A stretch of DNA of 64,000 bases, taken from assembly GCF_018130385.1 (NCBI RefSeq), contig NZ_JAFCLU010000005.1, positions 124,001 through 188,000 of the forward strand, given 5' to 3'. Under the pieces are notes generated by a model that saw only the letters and a program-made list of their open reading frames with translations, ran no database searches and had not been told where the DNA came from. Below, one piece after another: positions 36,651-45,187 of this stretch (position 1 is the first letter of the stretch; every line of letters starts with the position of its first letter). The position numbers and the translations under genes are program-made. The stretch is from Bradyrhizobium sp. AUGA SZCCT0283. Lineage in GTDB: Bacteria; Pseudomonadota; Alphaproteobacteria; Rhizobiales; Xanthobacteraceae.

Positions 36651-38156
36651 TCAGGTCGCGGCCTTCGGCCGTTTGACCCTGCCGGTTCCGCCCTTGGCCG
36701 GCTTGCGACTTATCTGCAAGGCGGCGAGCGATGACTTCGCCAGCCGTTCGGCCGACGCGATCAGTTGCGGCAGGGGGTGGCCGGCAAAGCCGAGGACGAA
36801 TCCCGGCAGCGGGCGCGTTCGAAAATAGGTTTCCGCCAGCAGCCAGCCCGCGACGCCGGCCTCCGTCTTTGCCTTGGCGGCAACCAGCGGGTCGGTCGAA
36901 GGATCGAACCGCGCGACCAGGTGCAGGCCCTGCGAGGGCACCGGCACCGATAGAAGCCCGTCCGACGCCGCCGACAAGGTCGAAGCCAGGACGTCGCGCG
37001 CTTCGCGATAGATCCCGCGCACCTTGCGCAGGTTTGCCGCGAACGCTCCGGAATTGAGCATGTCCGCTACCGCGCCTTCGAGCAGCGTGCCGGGAAAGCG
37101 GTCGAGCGCGGCGCGGGCCGTCGTCACCGGCCCGACCAGCCGCTCGGGCAGCGCGCAGTAGCCGATGCGCAATCCGGGAAACAGTGTCTTTGCAAACGTG
37201 CCCATGTAGATGACGCGCGAGAGGTGATCGATGCCGGCGAGCGACAGCAATGGCGCACCGTCATATCGAAACTCGCTGTCGTAATCGTCCTCGATCACGA
37301 AGGCGCTCGCCTCCCTTGCCCAGTCGAGCAGTTCCAGCCGCCGCGTCATCGACATCTGCACGCCGAGCGGAAACTGGTGCGACGGTGTCACATAGGCCGC
37401 GCCCGCCGACGGTGCGAGGGCCCGGCCTTTGGCCACGATCATGCCTGATGCGTCGACCGGCACAGAGACGGGGCGCAGGCCATAATGCCCGATCGCTCTT
37501 CTCGCGGCGGGATAGCCCGGATCCTCGCACCAGATCTGGTCGCCGGGCTTGAGAATCGCGCCCAGCACGATCCGCAATGCGTGCTGTGTTCCCGACGCCA
37601 GCATGATCTGGTCCGGATCGCAGCGCAGCCCGCGCGCCGACAGCAGATGATCGGCAATCGCGGCGCGCAGCTCGCGGCTGCCCCTGGGGTCGCCGTATTG
37701 CAGGTGCTCGGCACCAAAGGCGCGCATGCGCCGGCCGGCAAACGACCTGAAGCGCTGCAGCGCCCTTTCATCGATATGCGTGCAGCCGAGCGCGAACGCG
37801 CCTTGCTGCGGCGCCTCGATCGCGATTCTGGTTTTGCGCGCGTCGCCGACGCGCGCGGGAATGCGTGCGGCGACGAAGGTGCCGGAGCCGACGGTGGCGA
37901 CCGCAAAGCCGTCCGCGATCAGCCGCTCATAGGCCGAGGTGACGGCGTTGCGGCGAAAGCCAGTCTGCTTTGCCAGCGTTCGCTGCGGCGGCAGCGGCTC
38001 GCCCGGTTTTGCGATTCCGCCCGTGATGGCGTGGCACAGCGCTTGGTAGAGCCGGTGCTGCGAGGAGGCATCTGGCGTCACGTGAGGCCCGTCAAGGTCG
38101 AGCGGAAGCTCGGCCTTGCGCCGCGCCGCCTGAGAATTGGTCGGAATTTTTCGCAT
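36651..38156 (-). CDS. MocR-type regulator: GntR DNA-binding plus PLP aminotransferase-like domain
   Basis: 501 residues. A GntR winged helix lies at about 30-110 (LYQALCHAITGGIAKPGEPLPPQRTLAKQTGFRRNAVTSAYERLIADGFAV), followed by a fold type I aminotransferase domain. PLP attachment is probably the lysine in MGTFAKTLFPGLRIGY; DYDSEFRYDG holds the aspartate of the cofactor pocket. MocR proteins such as PdxR regulate vitamin B6 genes or genes for amino acid use. It diverges from a PNPOx-like gene; an inverted repeat lies between. The ATG at 38156 is chosen because the GntR domain begins shortly after. Confidence 0.9.
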   Translation of the reverse strand: MRKIPTNSQAARRKAELPLDLDGPHVTPDASSQHRLYQALCHAITGGIAKPGEPLPPQRTLAKQTGFRRNAVTSAYERLIADGFAVATVGSGTFVAARIPARVGDARKTRIAIEAPQQGAFALGCTHIDERALQRFRSFAGRRMRAFGAEHLQYGDPRGSRELRAAIADHLLSARGLRCDPDQIMLASGTQHALRIVLGAILKPGDQIWCEDPGYPAARRAIGHYGLRPVSVPVDASGMIVAKGRALAPSAGAAYVTPSHQFPLGVQMSMTRRLELLDWAREASAFVIEDDYDSEFRYDGAPLLSLAGIDHLSRVIYMGTFAKTLFPGLRIGYCALPERLVGPVTTARAALDRFPGTLLEGAVADMLNSGAFAANLRKVRGIYREARDVLASTLSAASDGLLSVPVPSQGLHLVARFDPSTDPLVAAKAKTEAGVAGWLLAETYFRTRPLPGFVLGFAGHPLPQLIASAERLAKSSLAALQISRKPAKGGTGRVKRPKAAT

Positions 38157-38159
38157 CGA

Positions 38160-38213
38160 ATTGGCACTATCGCAGACCAAATTCGCCGGTACAACTTCCC
38201 TCACCGTGCCAAT
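38160..38213. promoter_or_regulatory. Inverted repeat ATTGGCAC / GTGCCAAT in divergent promoter region
   Basis: Arms of 8 bases at 38160-38167 and 38206-38213, separated by 38 bases, sit between the MocR gene and the PNPOx-like gene. The spacing is close to four helical turns, suitable for a dimer or for looping. It is a candidate operator for the MocR regulator. Confidence 0.5.
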
Positions 38214-38229
38214 CCCGAGAGGAGTTACC

Positions 38230-38958
38230 GTGACGATCGAAGGCGAGACCACCGATTCCTATCCGTTGTCGCCGCGCAACCAGGTCAAGCGCCTGTATCA
38301 GCGCGGCTGCTACGATCGTGCGACGATTCATGGCCTGCTGGACGCCTCGATGCTTTGCCACGTTTCCTACGTGATCGATGGCCAGCCCTATTGCACGCCG
38401 ACCTTCTTCTGGCGGGAGGCAAGCAGGCTGTACTGGCACGGCAGCAGCGCCAGCCGCATGCTGAGGAACCAGTCCGGCGGCCAGCAGGTCTGCCTCACGG
38501 TTGCGCATCTCGACAGTCTCGTGCTGGCCCGTTGCGGCTTCAATCATTCGGCGGACTACCGCGCGGTGATGGCCTTCGGCACCGCCTACCTCGTGACCGA
38601 CGAAGGCGAGAAGGAGCGCGCGCTGGTCGCCATGGTCGACCGCTTCTTTCCCGATCGGACCGCGACCTTGCGACAAAGCACGGTGCAGGAAATCAAGGCG
38701 ACATCGGTAATCGCGATGGAGATCGAGCAGGCATCAGCGAAGATTCGCTCGAAGGGTGTCGCCGACGACGATGAGGACTACGCATTGCCGATCTATGCCG
38801 AGCGTATTCCGGTGCGCACCGTGCTGGGCGCGCCCGAGCCCTGTCCGCGGCTTCTCGACGGCGTCGAGCGTCCGGCGTCGCTGCGCGGCTATTCGGAAGG
38901 CCGCCTGCTCGAAGATGCATTGCGGGATGCGCATTTTGCGCATTACGCCGGCGGCTGA
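38230..38958 (+). CDS. Pyridoxamine 5'-phosphate oxidase-like (NimA-like) flavin-binding protein
   Basis: 242 residues of the FMN-binding split barrel family. The N-terminal half has RLYQRGCYDRATIHGLLDASMLCHVSYVIDGQPYCTPTFFW, typical of the NimA-like branch. Its GTG start has GAGGAG at a good distance. Because it diverges from a MocR regulator, it is likely controlled by it, perhaps in response to a B6 vitamer or an amine. The 30 extra codons of the open frame upstream are not coding. No reaction can be given with confidence. Confidence 0.82.
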   Translation: MTIEGETTDSYPLSPRNQVKRLYQRGCYDRATIHGLLDASMLCHVSYVIDGQPYCTPTFFWREASRLYWHGSSASRMLRNQSGGQQVCLTVAHLDSLVLARCGFNHSADYRAVMAFGTAYLVTDEGEKERALVAMVDRFFPDRTATLRQSTVQEIKATSVIAMEIEQASAKIRSKGVADDDEDYALPIYAERIPVRTVLGAPEPCPRLLDGVERPASLRGYSEGRLLEDALRDAHFAHYAGG

Positions 38959-39012
38959 GATCGGGGTAGGGTGCGCTCCCGACCTCTTTGAATTCGCGAC
39001 TGGAGCCGCCGC

Positions 39013-40290
39013 ATGACGACCGATACGCAACAAAAAATCCTCGACGCCGTTGACGCCGGCTTTGATGCGCAACTGGCGACGACAAGGGATTTCGTTGCAA
39101 TTCCCTCGACCCGCGGCGCCGAAGGGCCGTGCCAGGACATGATCGGCGATCTCCTGCGCCAGCGCGGCTATGAGGTCGACGACTGGCATATCGACGTCGA
39201 GGATTTGAAGGATCTGCGCGGCTTCGGCCCGATCGAGCATGATTTCTCCAGGGCACGCACGGTGGTCGGAACCTACCGGCCGTCGAACAATTCAGGCAAA
39301 TCGCTGATCCTGCAGGGCCACTGCGACGTCGTTCCGGCAGGCCCCCTCGATATGTGGGAGACGCCGCCGTTCTCGCCGGTCATCAAGGACGGCAGGATGT
39401 ATGGCCGCGGCGCCTGCGACATGAAGTCCGGCACCATCGGCGCGCTCTATGCGCTGGATGCGATCAAGGCCGCCGGGCTGAAGCCGACCGCGCGCATTCA
39501 CTTTCAATCCGTGATCGAGGAAGAGTCCACCGGCGTCGGCGCGCTCTCGACCTTGCAGCGCGGTTACCGCGCGGACGCCTGCTTCATCCCGGAGCCGACG
39601 GGGGAGACGATGGTGCGCTCGCAGGTCGGCGTGATCTGGTTTCGCCTGAAGGTGCGCGGTTTCCCGGTGCACGTGTTCGAGGCCGGGGCCGGCGCCAACG
39701 CGATCATGGCGGCGTATCACCTGATTCATTCGCTGCAAAAGCTCGAGGCCGACTGGAACGAGCGCGCCAGGGCGGATCGGCACTTCAAGGCGGTCGCCCA
39801 TCCGCTCAACTTCAACCCCGGCATCATCAAGGGCGGCGACTGGGCTTCCAGCGTGCCGGCCTGGTGCGACGTCGATTGCCGGATTGCGGTCCTGCCGGGC
39901 TGGTCGATCGCCGAATGCCAGAAGGAGATTTTGGCCTGCGTGTCGGCCGCCGCACGGGATCACAGATTCCTCTCCAACAATCCACCGCAGGTGGAATGGT
40001 CGGGCTTCTTGTCGGAGGGCTATGAACTGACCAATTCGGCGGAGCCGGAAGCCGCATTTGCAAAAGCGTTTGGCGCTGTCTACGGCGGCACGGTACCGGA
40101 CCGGGCATTCACCGCGCTCACCGATACGCGGTTCTACGGGTTGAATTACAACATCCCGAGCCTGTGCTTCGGCGCGACGGGGGCGGCGATGCACGGCTTC
40201 AACGAATATGTCGAGCTGGAGTCGCTGCGGAAGTCGACCAAAGCGACGGCGCTGTTCATCGCGGAATGGTGCGGGGTGGAGAAGGCGTAG
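39013..40290 (+). CDS. M20 family deacylase (ArgE/DapE-related)
   Basis: 425 residues of a zinc-dependent M20 amidohydrolase. The metal and catalytic residues are visible: H103 and D105 in QGHCDVVPAG, D136 in GRGACDMKSG, E169-E170 in IEEES. The second domain (residues about 200-310) is the dimerisation lid. It probably removes an acyl group from an amino acid derivative; the name ArgE versus DapE is not decided by motifs. It lies 54 bases after the PNPOx-like gene and could be in its operon. Start at an ATG with no strong ribosome site. Confidence 0.88.
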   Translation: MTTDTQQKILDAVDAGFDAQLATTRDFVAIPSTRGAEGPCQDMIGDLLRQRGYEVDDWHIDVEDLKDLRGFGPIEHDFSRARTVVGTYRPSNNSGKSLILQGHCDVVPAGPLDMWETPPFSPVIKDGRMYGRGACDMKSGTIGALYALDAIKAAGLKPTARIHFQSVIEEESTGVGALSTLQRGYRADACFIPEPTGETMVRSQVGVIWFRLKVRGFPVHVFEAGAGANAIMAAYHLIHSLQKLEADWNERARADRHFKAVAHPLNFNPGIIKGGDWASSVPAWCDVDCRIAVLPGWSIAECQKEILACVSAAARDHRFLSNNPPQVEWSGFLSEGYELTNSAEPEAAFAKAFGAVYGGTVPDRAFTALTDTRFYGLNYNIPSLCFGATGAAMHGFNEYVELESLRKSTKATALFIAEWCGVEKA

Positions 40291-40309
40291 GCTTGCAGCA
40301 GGCACCGAC

Positions 40310-40404
40310 GTCATCCTGAGGTGCGCGCTCTTGCGCGCCTCGAAGGATGGGCCGCGACAACAAATCATCCTTCGAGGCTCGCTTCGCTCGCACCTCAGGA
40401 TGAC
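40310..40404. repeat. Palindromic repeat family A (copy 2)
   Basis: Begins GTCATCCTGAGGTGCGCGC and ends CTCGCACCTCAGGATGAC. These ends are inverted, with inner arms CCTCGAAGGATG and CATCCTTCGAGG. It is the second copy of the element at 8672-8769. It overlaps the 3' end of the BtuF-like gene by ten bases and supplies the last codons and stop of that gene. Confidence 0.85.
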
Positions 40405-41192
40405 GCCTGCAACTGCGGCCACAACGCGGCGACGGCCGCGTCCAGCCCATCCGTCAGCGCGGCCGGGCCGGGCTGCAAAATGATCGTCGACTTGATCTCG
40501 ACGATGCGGTTGTTCTTCACCGCCGGGATATCGCTCCAGCCCGGACGCTGCCGGATTCGATCCGGCACCACCTTCTTGCCGCACCAGGAGGCGAGGATCA
40601 CGTCGGGGGAGGCTTCGCGCACGACATCGGGCGAAATGATCCGGTCTTTGGCCGCCTGCTGAAGCCGCAACTTCGGTAACGCGTCCTCGCCGCCGGCGAT
40701 CTCGATCAGTTCGGATACCCAGCCGATGCCGGAGATCAGTGGGTCGTCCCATTCCTCGAAATAGACTTTTGGCTTGGGCTGTGGCCGGGGCGTCGCCGCG
40801 ATGCGCGCGAGACGTTCTTCAAAGCTCCGGGCCAGTTGATCGGCGCGCTCGGCCGCACCGACAATGGCGCCGAGCGTGCGGATCATCGTAAAGATGCCGG
40901 CGATGTCGCGCTGGTTGAAGACGTGGATGGCGACACCCGCGCGCACCAGATCAGCGACGATCCCGGCCTGCAGGTCGGAGAAGGCCAGCACGAGATCGGG
41001 CTCGAGTGCGAGAATTTTCGGGATGTCCGCGGAGATGAACGCGGAAACCCGCGGCTTCTCGCGGCGGACCTGCGGCGGCCGCACCGCATAGCCGGAGACG
41101 CCGACGATACGGTCCTGCTCACCGAGCAGATACAGCGTCTCGACGGTCTCTTCGGTGAGGCAAACGATCCGGCGGGGTGGGAACTGGCGCAT
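40395..41192 (-). CDS. BtuF-like cobalamin/siderophore-binding fold protein without signal peptide
   Basis: 265 residues of the helical-backbone metal-receptor family (COG0614): RIVCLTEETVETLYLLGEQDRIVGVSGY, ILALEPDLVLAFSDLQ and WSDIPAVKNNRIVEI. A classical BtuF is periplasmic, but here the core starts about eight residues from the chosen ATG and no signal peptide is present; a longer frame upstream does not give one. The stop codon TGA comes from the adjacent repeat (TCATCCTGA). It diverges from the thioesterase gene. A cytoplasmic or non-transport role seems more likely. Confidence 0.8.
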   Translation of the reverse strand: MRQFPPRRIVCLTEETVETLYLLGEQDRIVGVSGYAVRPPQVRREKPRVSAFISADIPKILALEPDLVLAFSDLQAGIVADLVRAGVAIHVFNQRDIAGIFTMIRTLGAIVGAAERADQLARSFEERLARIAATPRPQPKPKVYFEEWDDPLISGIGWVSELIEIAGGEDALPKLRLQQAAKDRIISPDVVREASPDVILASWCGKKVVPDRIRQRPGWSDIPAVKNNRIVEIKSTIILQPGPAALTDGLDAAVAALWPQLQASS

Positions 41193-41316
41193 GCCGGAGA
41201 TATGCCGAATTTCGGCCCGTATGTCACGGCAGCCACTACCTCGGAGGTCATTGCCTGATTTACCGGCAACCGCCATTCTGCCCGGGAAATCATTTCGAAG
41301 AAAAGCCGGAGGACGA

Positions 41317-41715
41317 ATGACGCCGCTCGAGAAAATCCAGTCGATGAGGATGCCGTTCGCGGAACTGAAGGGCGTGACCTTCATGGAGGCGGGATTGGAC
41401 CGGGTGGTGGCCAAGATGCTGGTGCGGCCGGATCTGTGCACGCTGCGGAATACGATTCACGGCGGTGCGATCATGGCGTTAGCGGATTCGGTCGGCGCTG
41501 CCGCGACCGTCATCAATCTGCCCGCGGACGCCAAGGGTACCACCACGATCGAGAGCAAGACCAATTTCATCGGCGGCGCCAAGGAAGGGTCAACGCTGAT
41601 CGCCACCGCGACCCCGGTGCATCGGGGACGCCGCACACAGGTCTGGCAGACGCGGCTGGAGACCGAGGACGGCAGGCTCGTCGCGATCGTGACCCAGACC
41701 CAGATGGTACTGTAG
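41317..41715 (+). CDS. PaaI-type hotdog thioesterase
   Basis: 132 residues with the hotdog-fold signature NTIHGGAIMALADSVGAAATVINLP, where the conserved HGG and catalytic aspartate/serine area are present, and TTIESKTNFIGGAKEGSTLIATATPVHRGRRTQVWQT in the second half. It would cleave acyl-CoA thioesters, perhaps phenylacetyl-CoA derivatives. A strong GGAGG lies just before the ATG at 41317. It converges with the aldoxime dehydratase gene, with two bases between the stops; this is a useful neighbour if aromatic acids are the product of that cluster. Confidence 0.88.
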   Translation: MTPLEKIQSMRMPFAELKGVTFMEAGLDRVVAKMLVRPDLCTLRNTIHGGAIMALADSVGAAATVINLPADAKGTTTIESKTNFIGGAKEGSTLIATATPVHRGRRTQVWQTRLETEDGRLVAIVTQTQMVL

Positions 41716-41717
41716 CT

Positions 41718-42767
41718 TTACGCCATCTCCACCGTCTGCACAGCGTTCAGCATCCCGGTTTGCGGATGACAATCCACATATTCGAAGAGCTGTTCGTCGG
41801 CGCGGGCGACGGTGACCTCGTGGTAGAGCCGCAGTTTTGCGGCCGGCCCGAGCGTCGATAGATATTTCATGGCGGCGCCGAATATCCTGACATGGGTCGG
41901 GTGCGATTCAGCCCAGCGTTCCAGCGCTGACAGGCTTTTCCACCAGCTCATGCCGTAGGACTTTTCGGTCGTCGTGCCATTGGCGCCGACGACGGTCATG
42001 TAACGGTTGGCGTAGCAGCCGATCGAACGTCCCTGGTCGCGCAGGAAGTCCATGCCTTCGCGGAGCACCGGCTCGACATCGCCAAGGTACATCTTGCGCT
42101 CGGCGGCTTCGGTGTCACCCCAATCCTGGCCCGAGCGGATCAGGCAGAGGTTGTCATGCGGGATGATGCGGATGCGCGCGCCGTCGCGGATCGCGCGGGC
42201 TGTGCCTGAAGGCGCCATCTCGCTGGTTTGGGACAACGGGATGCGGTCGCGCATGCCGCCCCAATAGGCGTGCTCCAAAACCTCGCCGCTCATGCCGTCG
42301 GCGAGAACGGCGACGCCTTCGGGCCTGCCGAGGGAAGAGAACAGCGTCTCATAGCCTTCGACGGAGGGGTAAAGTGCTTCGATGAAGGTGCCGAACCCGT
42401 TATTGGTCCGCTGCTCGCCGGTCCAGCGCTCACGCGCGGCTGGAAACCAGCGATCGAATGCTTGCCGGTCGTCCCAATAGGCCACCGTGACGACGTTGGT
42501 GAAACCAGCCTCGTCGACATAGCTCGCCCGGTCCCAATGCGATGGGCCATCCGCCGCTGCAAAATCCGAAGCGAGCCGGGCCAACGCCTGTACCGCGACG
42601 ACCGAGGCCGCGCCGCGGGTCTGAAGGCCGAAATAGGCCATCACCACCCGCGTCACGCTTGGCTTGTGCCGCGCCACGAAGGACGGGTAGGGCGGCGCAT
42701 AATCGTCGCCGACACGGCGGTGGCGCGTGCGTGGGGTTTGCAGATGCTCCGGGATCGCGGATTCCAT
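41718..42767 (-). CDS. oxd: Aldoxime dehydratase (phenylacetaldoxime dehydratase family, haem-dependent)
   Basis: 349 residues matching the haem-containing aldoxime dehydratase family, which removes water from R-CH=NOH to give a nitrile. Expected active-site elements are seen: R173 in GGMRDRIP, S212 in CLIRSGQDW, a histidine pair at H289/H292 (SHPTH), candidate haem ligand, and H316 in LRLYHEV, candidate catalytic histidine. The N-terminus (MESAIPEHLQTPRTR) is typical. GAGGAG lies seven bases before the ATG. The nitrilase gene stops 26 bases upstream, so both form an operon. Exact residue roles are inferred from motifs, not aligned by program. Confidence 0.9.
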   Translation of the reverse strand: MESAIPEHLQTPRTRHRRVGDDYAPPYPSFVARHKPSVTRVVMAYFGLQTRGAASVVAVQALARLASDFAAADGPSHWDRASYVDEAGFTNVVTVAYWDDRQAFDRWFPAARERWTGEQRTNNGFGTFIEALYPSVEGYETLFSSLGRPEGVAVLADGMSGEVLEHAYWGGMRDRIPLSQTSEMAPSGTARAIRDGARIRIIPHDNLCLIRSGQDWGDTEAAERKMYLGDVEPVLREGMDFLRDQGRSIGCYANRYMTVVGANGTTTEKSYGMSWWKSLSALERWAESHPTHVRIFGAAMKYLSTLGPAAKLRLYHEVTVARADEQLFEYVDCHPQTGMLNAVQTVEMA

Positions 42768-42793
42768 GGACCTGCTCCTCTCGAAATGAACTG

Positions 42794-43807
42794 TCAGGCC
42801 TGCAGCCTGATTTCGCTCATGACCTCGGCATCGACGGGAAGCGAGAAATGCTCGACGCGGTTGGCGCGCGTGGTGTTGAGCAACAGCCGCGTGACGTCGG
42901 GCCGTGAGTAGTGCCCGGCCGGATCGGCGGCGTTCTTCGCTACCCCGATCATGCCGAGATCGATGTCGGCATACAGAATGCCTTCCTGGTCGGGCGGCAG
43001 TTTCTCGGCAAGCGAACTGCCGTCCGGCCCGTAGATCACCGCGTGGCCGCCGCCGGCATGCAGGAAGGCATGTTTTTCGGGGGAGTCGCAAAGCTCGTCG
43101 ATCATCGCCTGCGAGACGACCGCGCAGGGGCCTAAGAAGAAGCACGAGCCTTCGACCGCATAGACCTTGCTGGCGGCGTTGTTGACCTCATGGCCAAGGG
43201 CATGCGCGAACGGATCGTACAGCGAAAAACTCGGCCAGGCGCCGACATGCACCTGTTCGTTCTGGGCGTACATCGCGTATTTCGACAATGGCTGCAGGTG
43301 CTCCCAGCAGCACAGCGCGCCGAGCCGACCGAGGTCGGCGCGATCGTGGACCGCGAGATCGCTGCCGTCGCCTTCGCCGAACACGGTGCGCTCGGCATGG
43401 GTCGGACGCAGCTTTCGGCGCTTGGCGATGGTCTCGCCGTCCGGGCCGATCAGCCATTGCGCGATATAGAGGCTGCCGCCGTCGCGTTCGGACAGCCCGA
43501 GCACGGCGGTCAGCTTGGCGCGCTTCACGGCGTTGCGGATCTTCTCGGCCTGCGGGCTGTTGAACGCGAGCGAATTGTCAAAATAGCGCTGCACGAAGCC
43601 GCGGCCGATCGCCCAGGCCGGCGCGCCAAGCCAGATCTGCCACGGATATCCGGGAATGAAGGTTTCGGGAAACGCGATCAGCTTCGCGCCTTGCGCGGAA
43701 GCTTCCCCGATCAGCGCGATGGTCTTGTCGACGGTTGCATCGAGATCGAGAAAAACCGGCGCCGCCTGAACCACCGCCACCTTGTATTTCTGATGAACCA
43801 GACCCAT
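42794..43807 (-). CDS. Nitrilase (carbon-nitrogen hydrolase)
   Basis: 337 residues. The Glu-Lys-Cys triad can be assigned: E48 in FPETFIPGYPWQIW, K132 in RRKLRPTHAERTVFGEGDG, and C167 in LCCWEHLQPL. The THxERxxxGxGDG block typical of true nitrilases is intact, so hydrolysis of R-CN to the acid plus ammonia is likely. AAGGAA precedes the ATG. With the downstream aldoxime dehydratase it gives a two-step path from aldoxime to carboxylic acid. An AraC regulator lies 165 bases upstream on the same strand. Confidence 0.93.
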   Translation of the reverse strand: MGLVHQKYKVAVVQAAPVFLDLDATVDKTIALIGEASAQGAKLIAFPETFIPGYPWQIWLGAPAWAIGRGFVQRYFDNSLAFNSPQAEKIRNAVKRAKLTAVLGLSERDGGSLYIAQWLIGPDGETIAKRRKLRPTHAERTVFGEGDGSDLAVHDRADLGRLGALCCWEHLQPLSKYAMYAQNEQVHVGAWPSFSLYDPFAHALGHEVNNAASKVYAVEGSCFFLGPCAVVSQAMIDELCDSPEKHAFLHAGGGHAVIYGPDGSSLAEKLPPDQEGILYADIDLGMIGVAKNAADPAGHYSRPDVTRLLLNTTRANRVEHFSLPVDAEVMSEIRLQA

Positions 43808-43972
43808 CGCACCGTTCCTTTCGCGTTGGCGACCGACAATCGCTGGGTCGCAAGCCTACAGCCATGGCAACGCGCGCCGCTTGTCTGCAGCGGAACGAAA
43901 ACTTGTCTTAACGCGCAGAGGGACGCCGGATGACGGTGGCGTGGCAGGAGGGAGGAGGCCGGGTGGAAGGCG

Positions 43973-44926
43973 TTATTGGCGCGGCTGCTCGCGCCATTCG
44001 CGCGGCGAAACGCCGAACCGCTGCTTGAAGATGCGGCTGAAATGGGCGAGGTCGTTAAAGCCCCATGCAAAGGCGATCTCGCCGATGTGCCGGGCCTGAT
44101 AGGCGGGGTCGGCAAGATCGCGCTTGCAGCGCTCGAGCCGCTGTGTCTGCACGTAGCCGCGGAACGAGGTCTGTTCGGCGGCCATCAGATCGCTGGCGTA
44201 ACGCGGCGAGATTCCTGTCGCCGCCGCGGCGCGCGACAGCGACAATTCGGGATCGGCGAGATGCGTCAGGATATGATTCTTGAGACGATAGAGCAGCGCC
44301 GAGCGGTGGACCGACTGGTCCGGCAGGCGCGCGTGCAGCCTGTCGGCCAGCGTCATCGCGAGCAGGTCGAGGGCCTGGTCGAGCAGGCGGCTTGCGGCCG
44401 CGGGATCGACCTGCTCGATCGTCCGGCTCACATTGCGCACGAAATCATAGGTCAGCCGTTCGAGCGGACGATCGCCGGCGAACGTGGTCGCGGTCAAGCC
44501 ATCGAATGAGCCGACGCGCTGTTGCAGCAGCTTGCGCGGCATCTGGAAGATGGTCTGTGAAAAGCTGTCGTCGAAGCGCAGCTCGTAGGGGCGCGTGGTA
44601 TCGTAAAGCACGAATTGTCCGGCGGAGACGATCGCCTCGCGGCCGTCCTGGAAGACGCCGTTCACGCCGCTGTTGCCCAGCGCCATCAGCACGTAATCTT
44701 CGCTGGCGCGGGCTATTCGCGACGGCGTGCGGAATACCCGCTGGGCGGTGGACTCGACCTGCGTGAGCGCCACCGGTCCGATTCTGGATTGCGAAACAGC
44801 CCCCCAGAACGCGCCGCGCATGTCAGATTTGCAGTCTAACCCGACAAAGGTGTCGCAGACGATGTCCTGCCACACCGCAAGCCGGCGCTCCGGAAGGCAC
44901 GAACTCGTGTCGAGCACGACAGCCAC
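43973..44926 (-). CDS. AraC family regulator of the nitrilase/aldoxime dehydratase cluster
   Basis: 317 residues. The N-terminal half is an AraC-binding-like domain of the NphR/NitR kind (LPERRLAVWQDIVCDTFVGLDC, GQFVLYDTTRPYELRF), the C-terminal 100 residues form the double helix-turn-helix (LSLSRAAAATGISPRYASDLM, HIGEIAFAWGFNDLAHFSRIFKQRFGVSPREWR). Such regulators activate nitrilase genes in response to the nitrile or lactam. The GTG at 44926 is preferred because GGAGG lies six bases upstream. It is followed by nitrilase and aldoxime dehydratase on the same strand. Confidence 0.88.
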   Translation of the reverse strand: MAVVLDTSSCLPERRLAVWQDIVCDTFVGLDCKSDMRGAFWGAVSQSRIGPVALTQVESTAQRVFRTPSRIARASEDYVLMALGNSGVNGVFQDGREAIVSAGQFVLYDTTRPYELRFDDSFSQTIFQMPRKLLQQRVGSFDGLTATTFAGDRPLERLTYDFVRNVSRTIEQVDPAAASRLLDQALDLLAMTLADRLHARLPDQSVHRSALLYRLKNHILTHLADPELSLSRAAAATGISPRYASDLMAAEQTSFRGYVQTQRLERCKRDLADPAYQARHIGEIAFAWGFNDLAHFSRIFKQRFGVSPREWREQPRQ

Positions 44927-45187
44927 GACGGACCTCCACAAACCATCCGAGTGTGTTCTCTAAAACCTGATTTGTTCAGAAATAAGCAATCCCCATGCCC
45001 AGTCTGCGCCGGGTGTCGAACCTTAACAATTGGTTAATAAAGATGCCGCTAAGCCACTGCAATTACTGCTGTTATTTAAGGCAGGATACCGAGAGTCCGG
45101 ACTTGAATTTCATGTTGCGACGCACAATATTGGTCGCCTAGGGATTCGACGCCTCCTCGAGGGCTTCTCTCAGAGGAGTTTTAGGAT

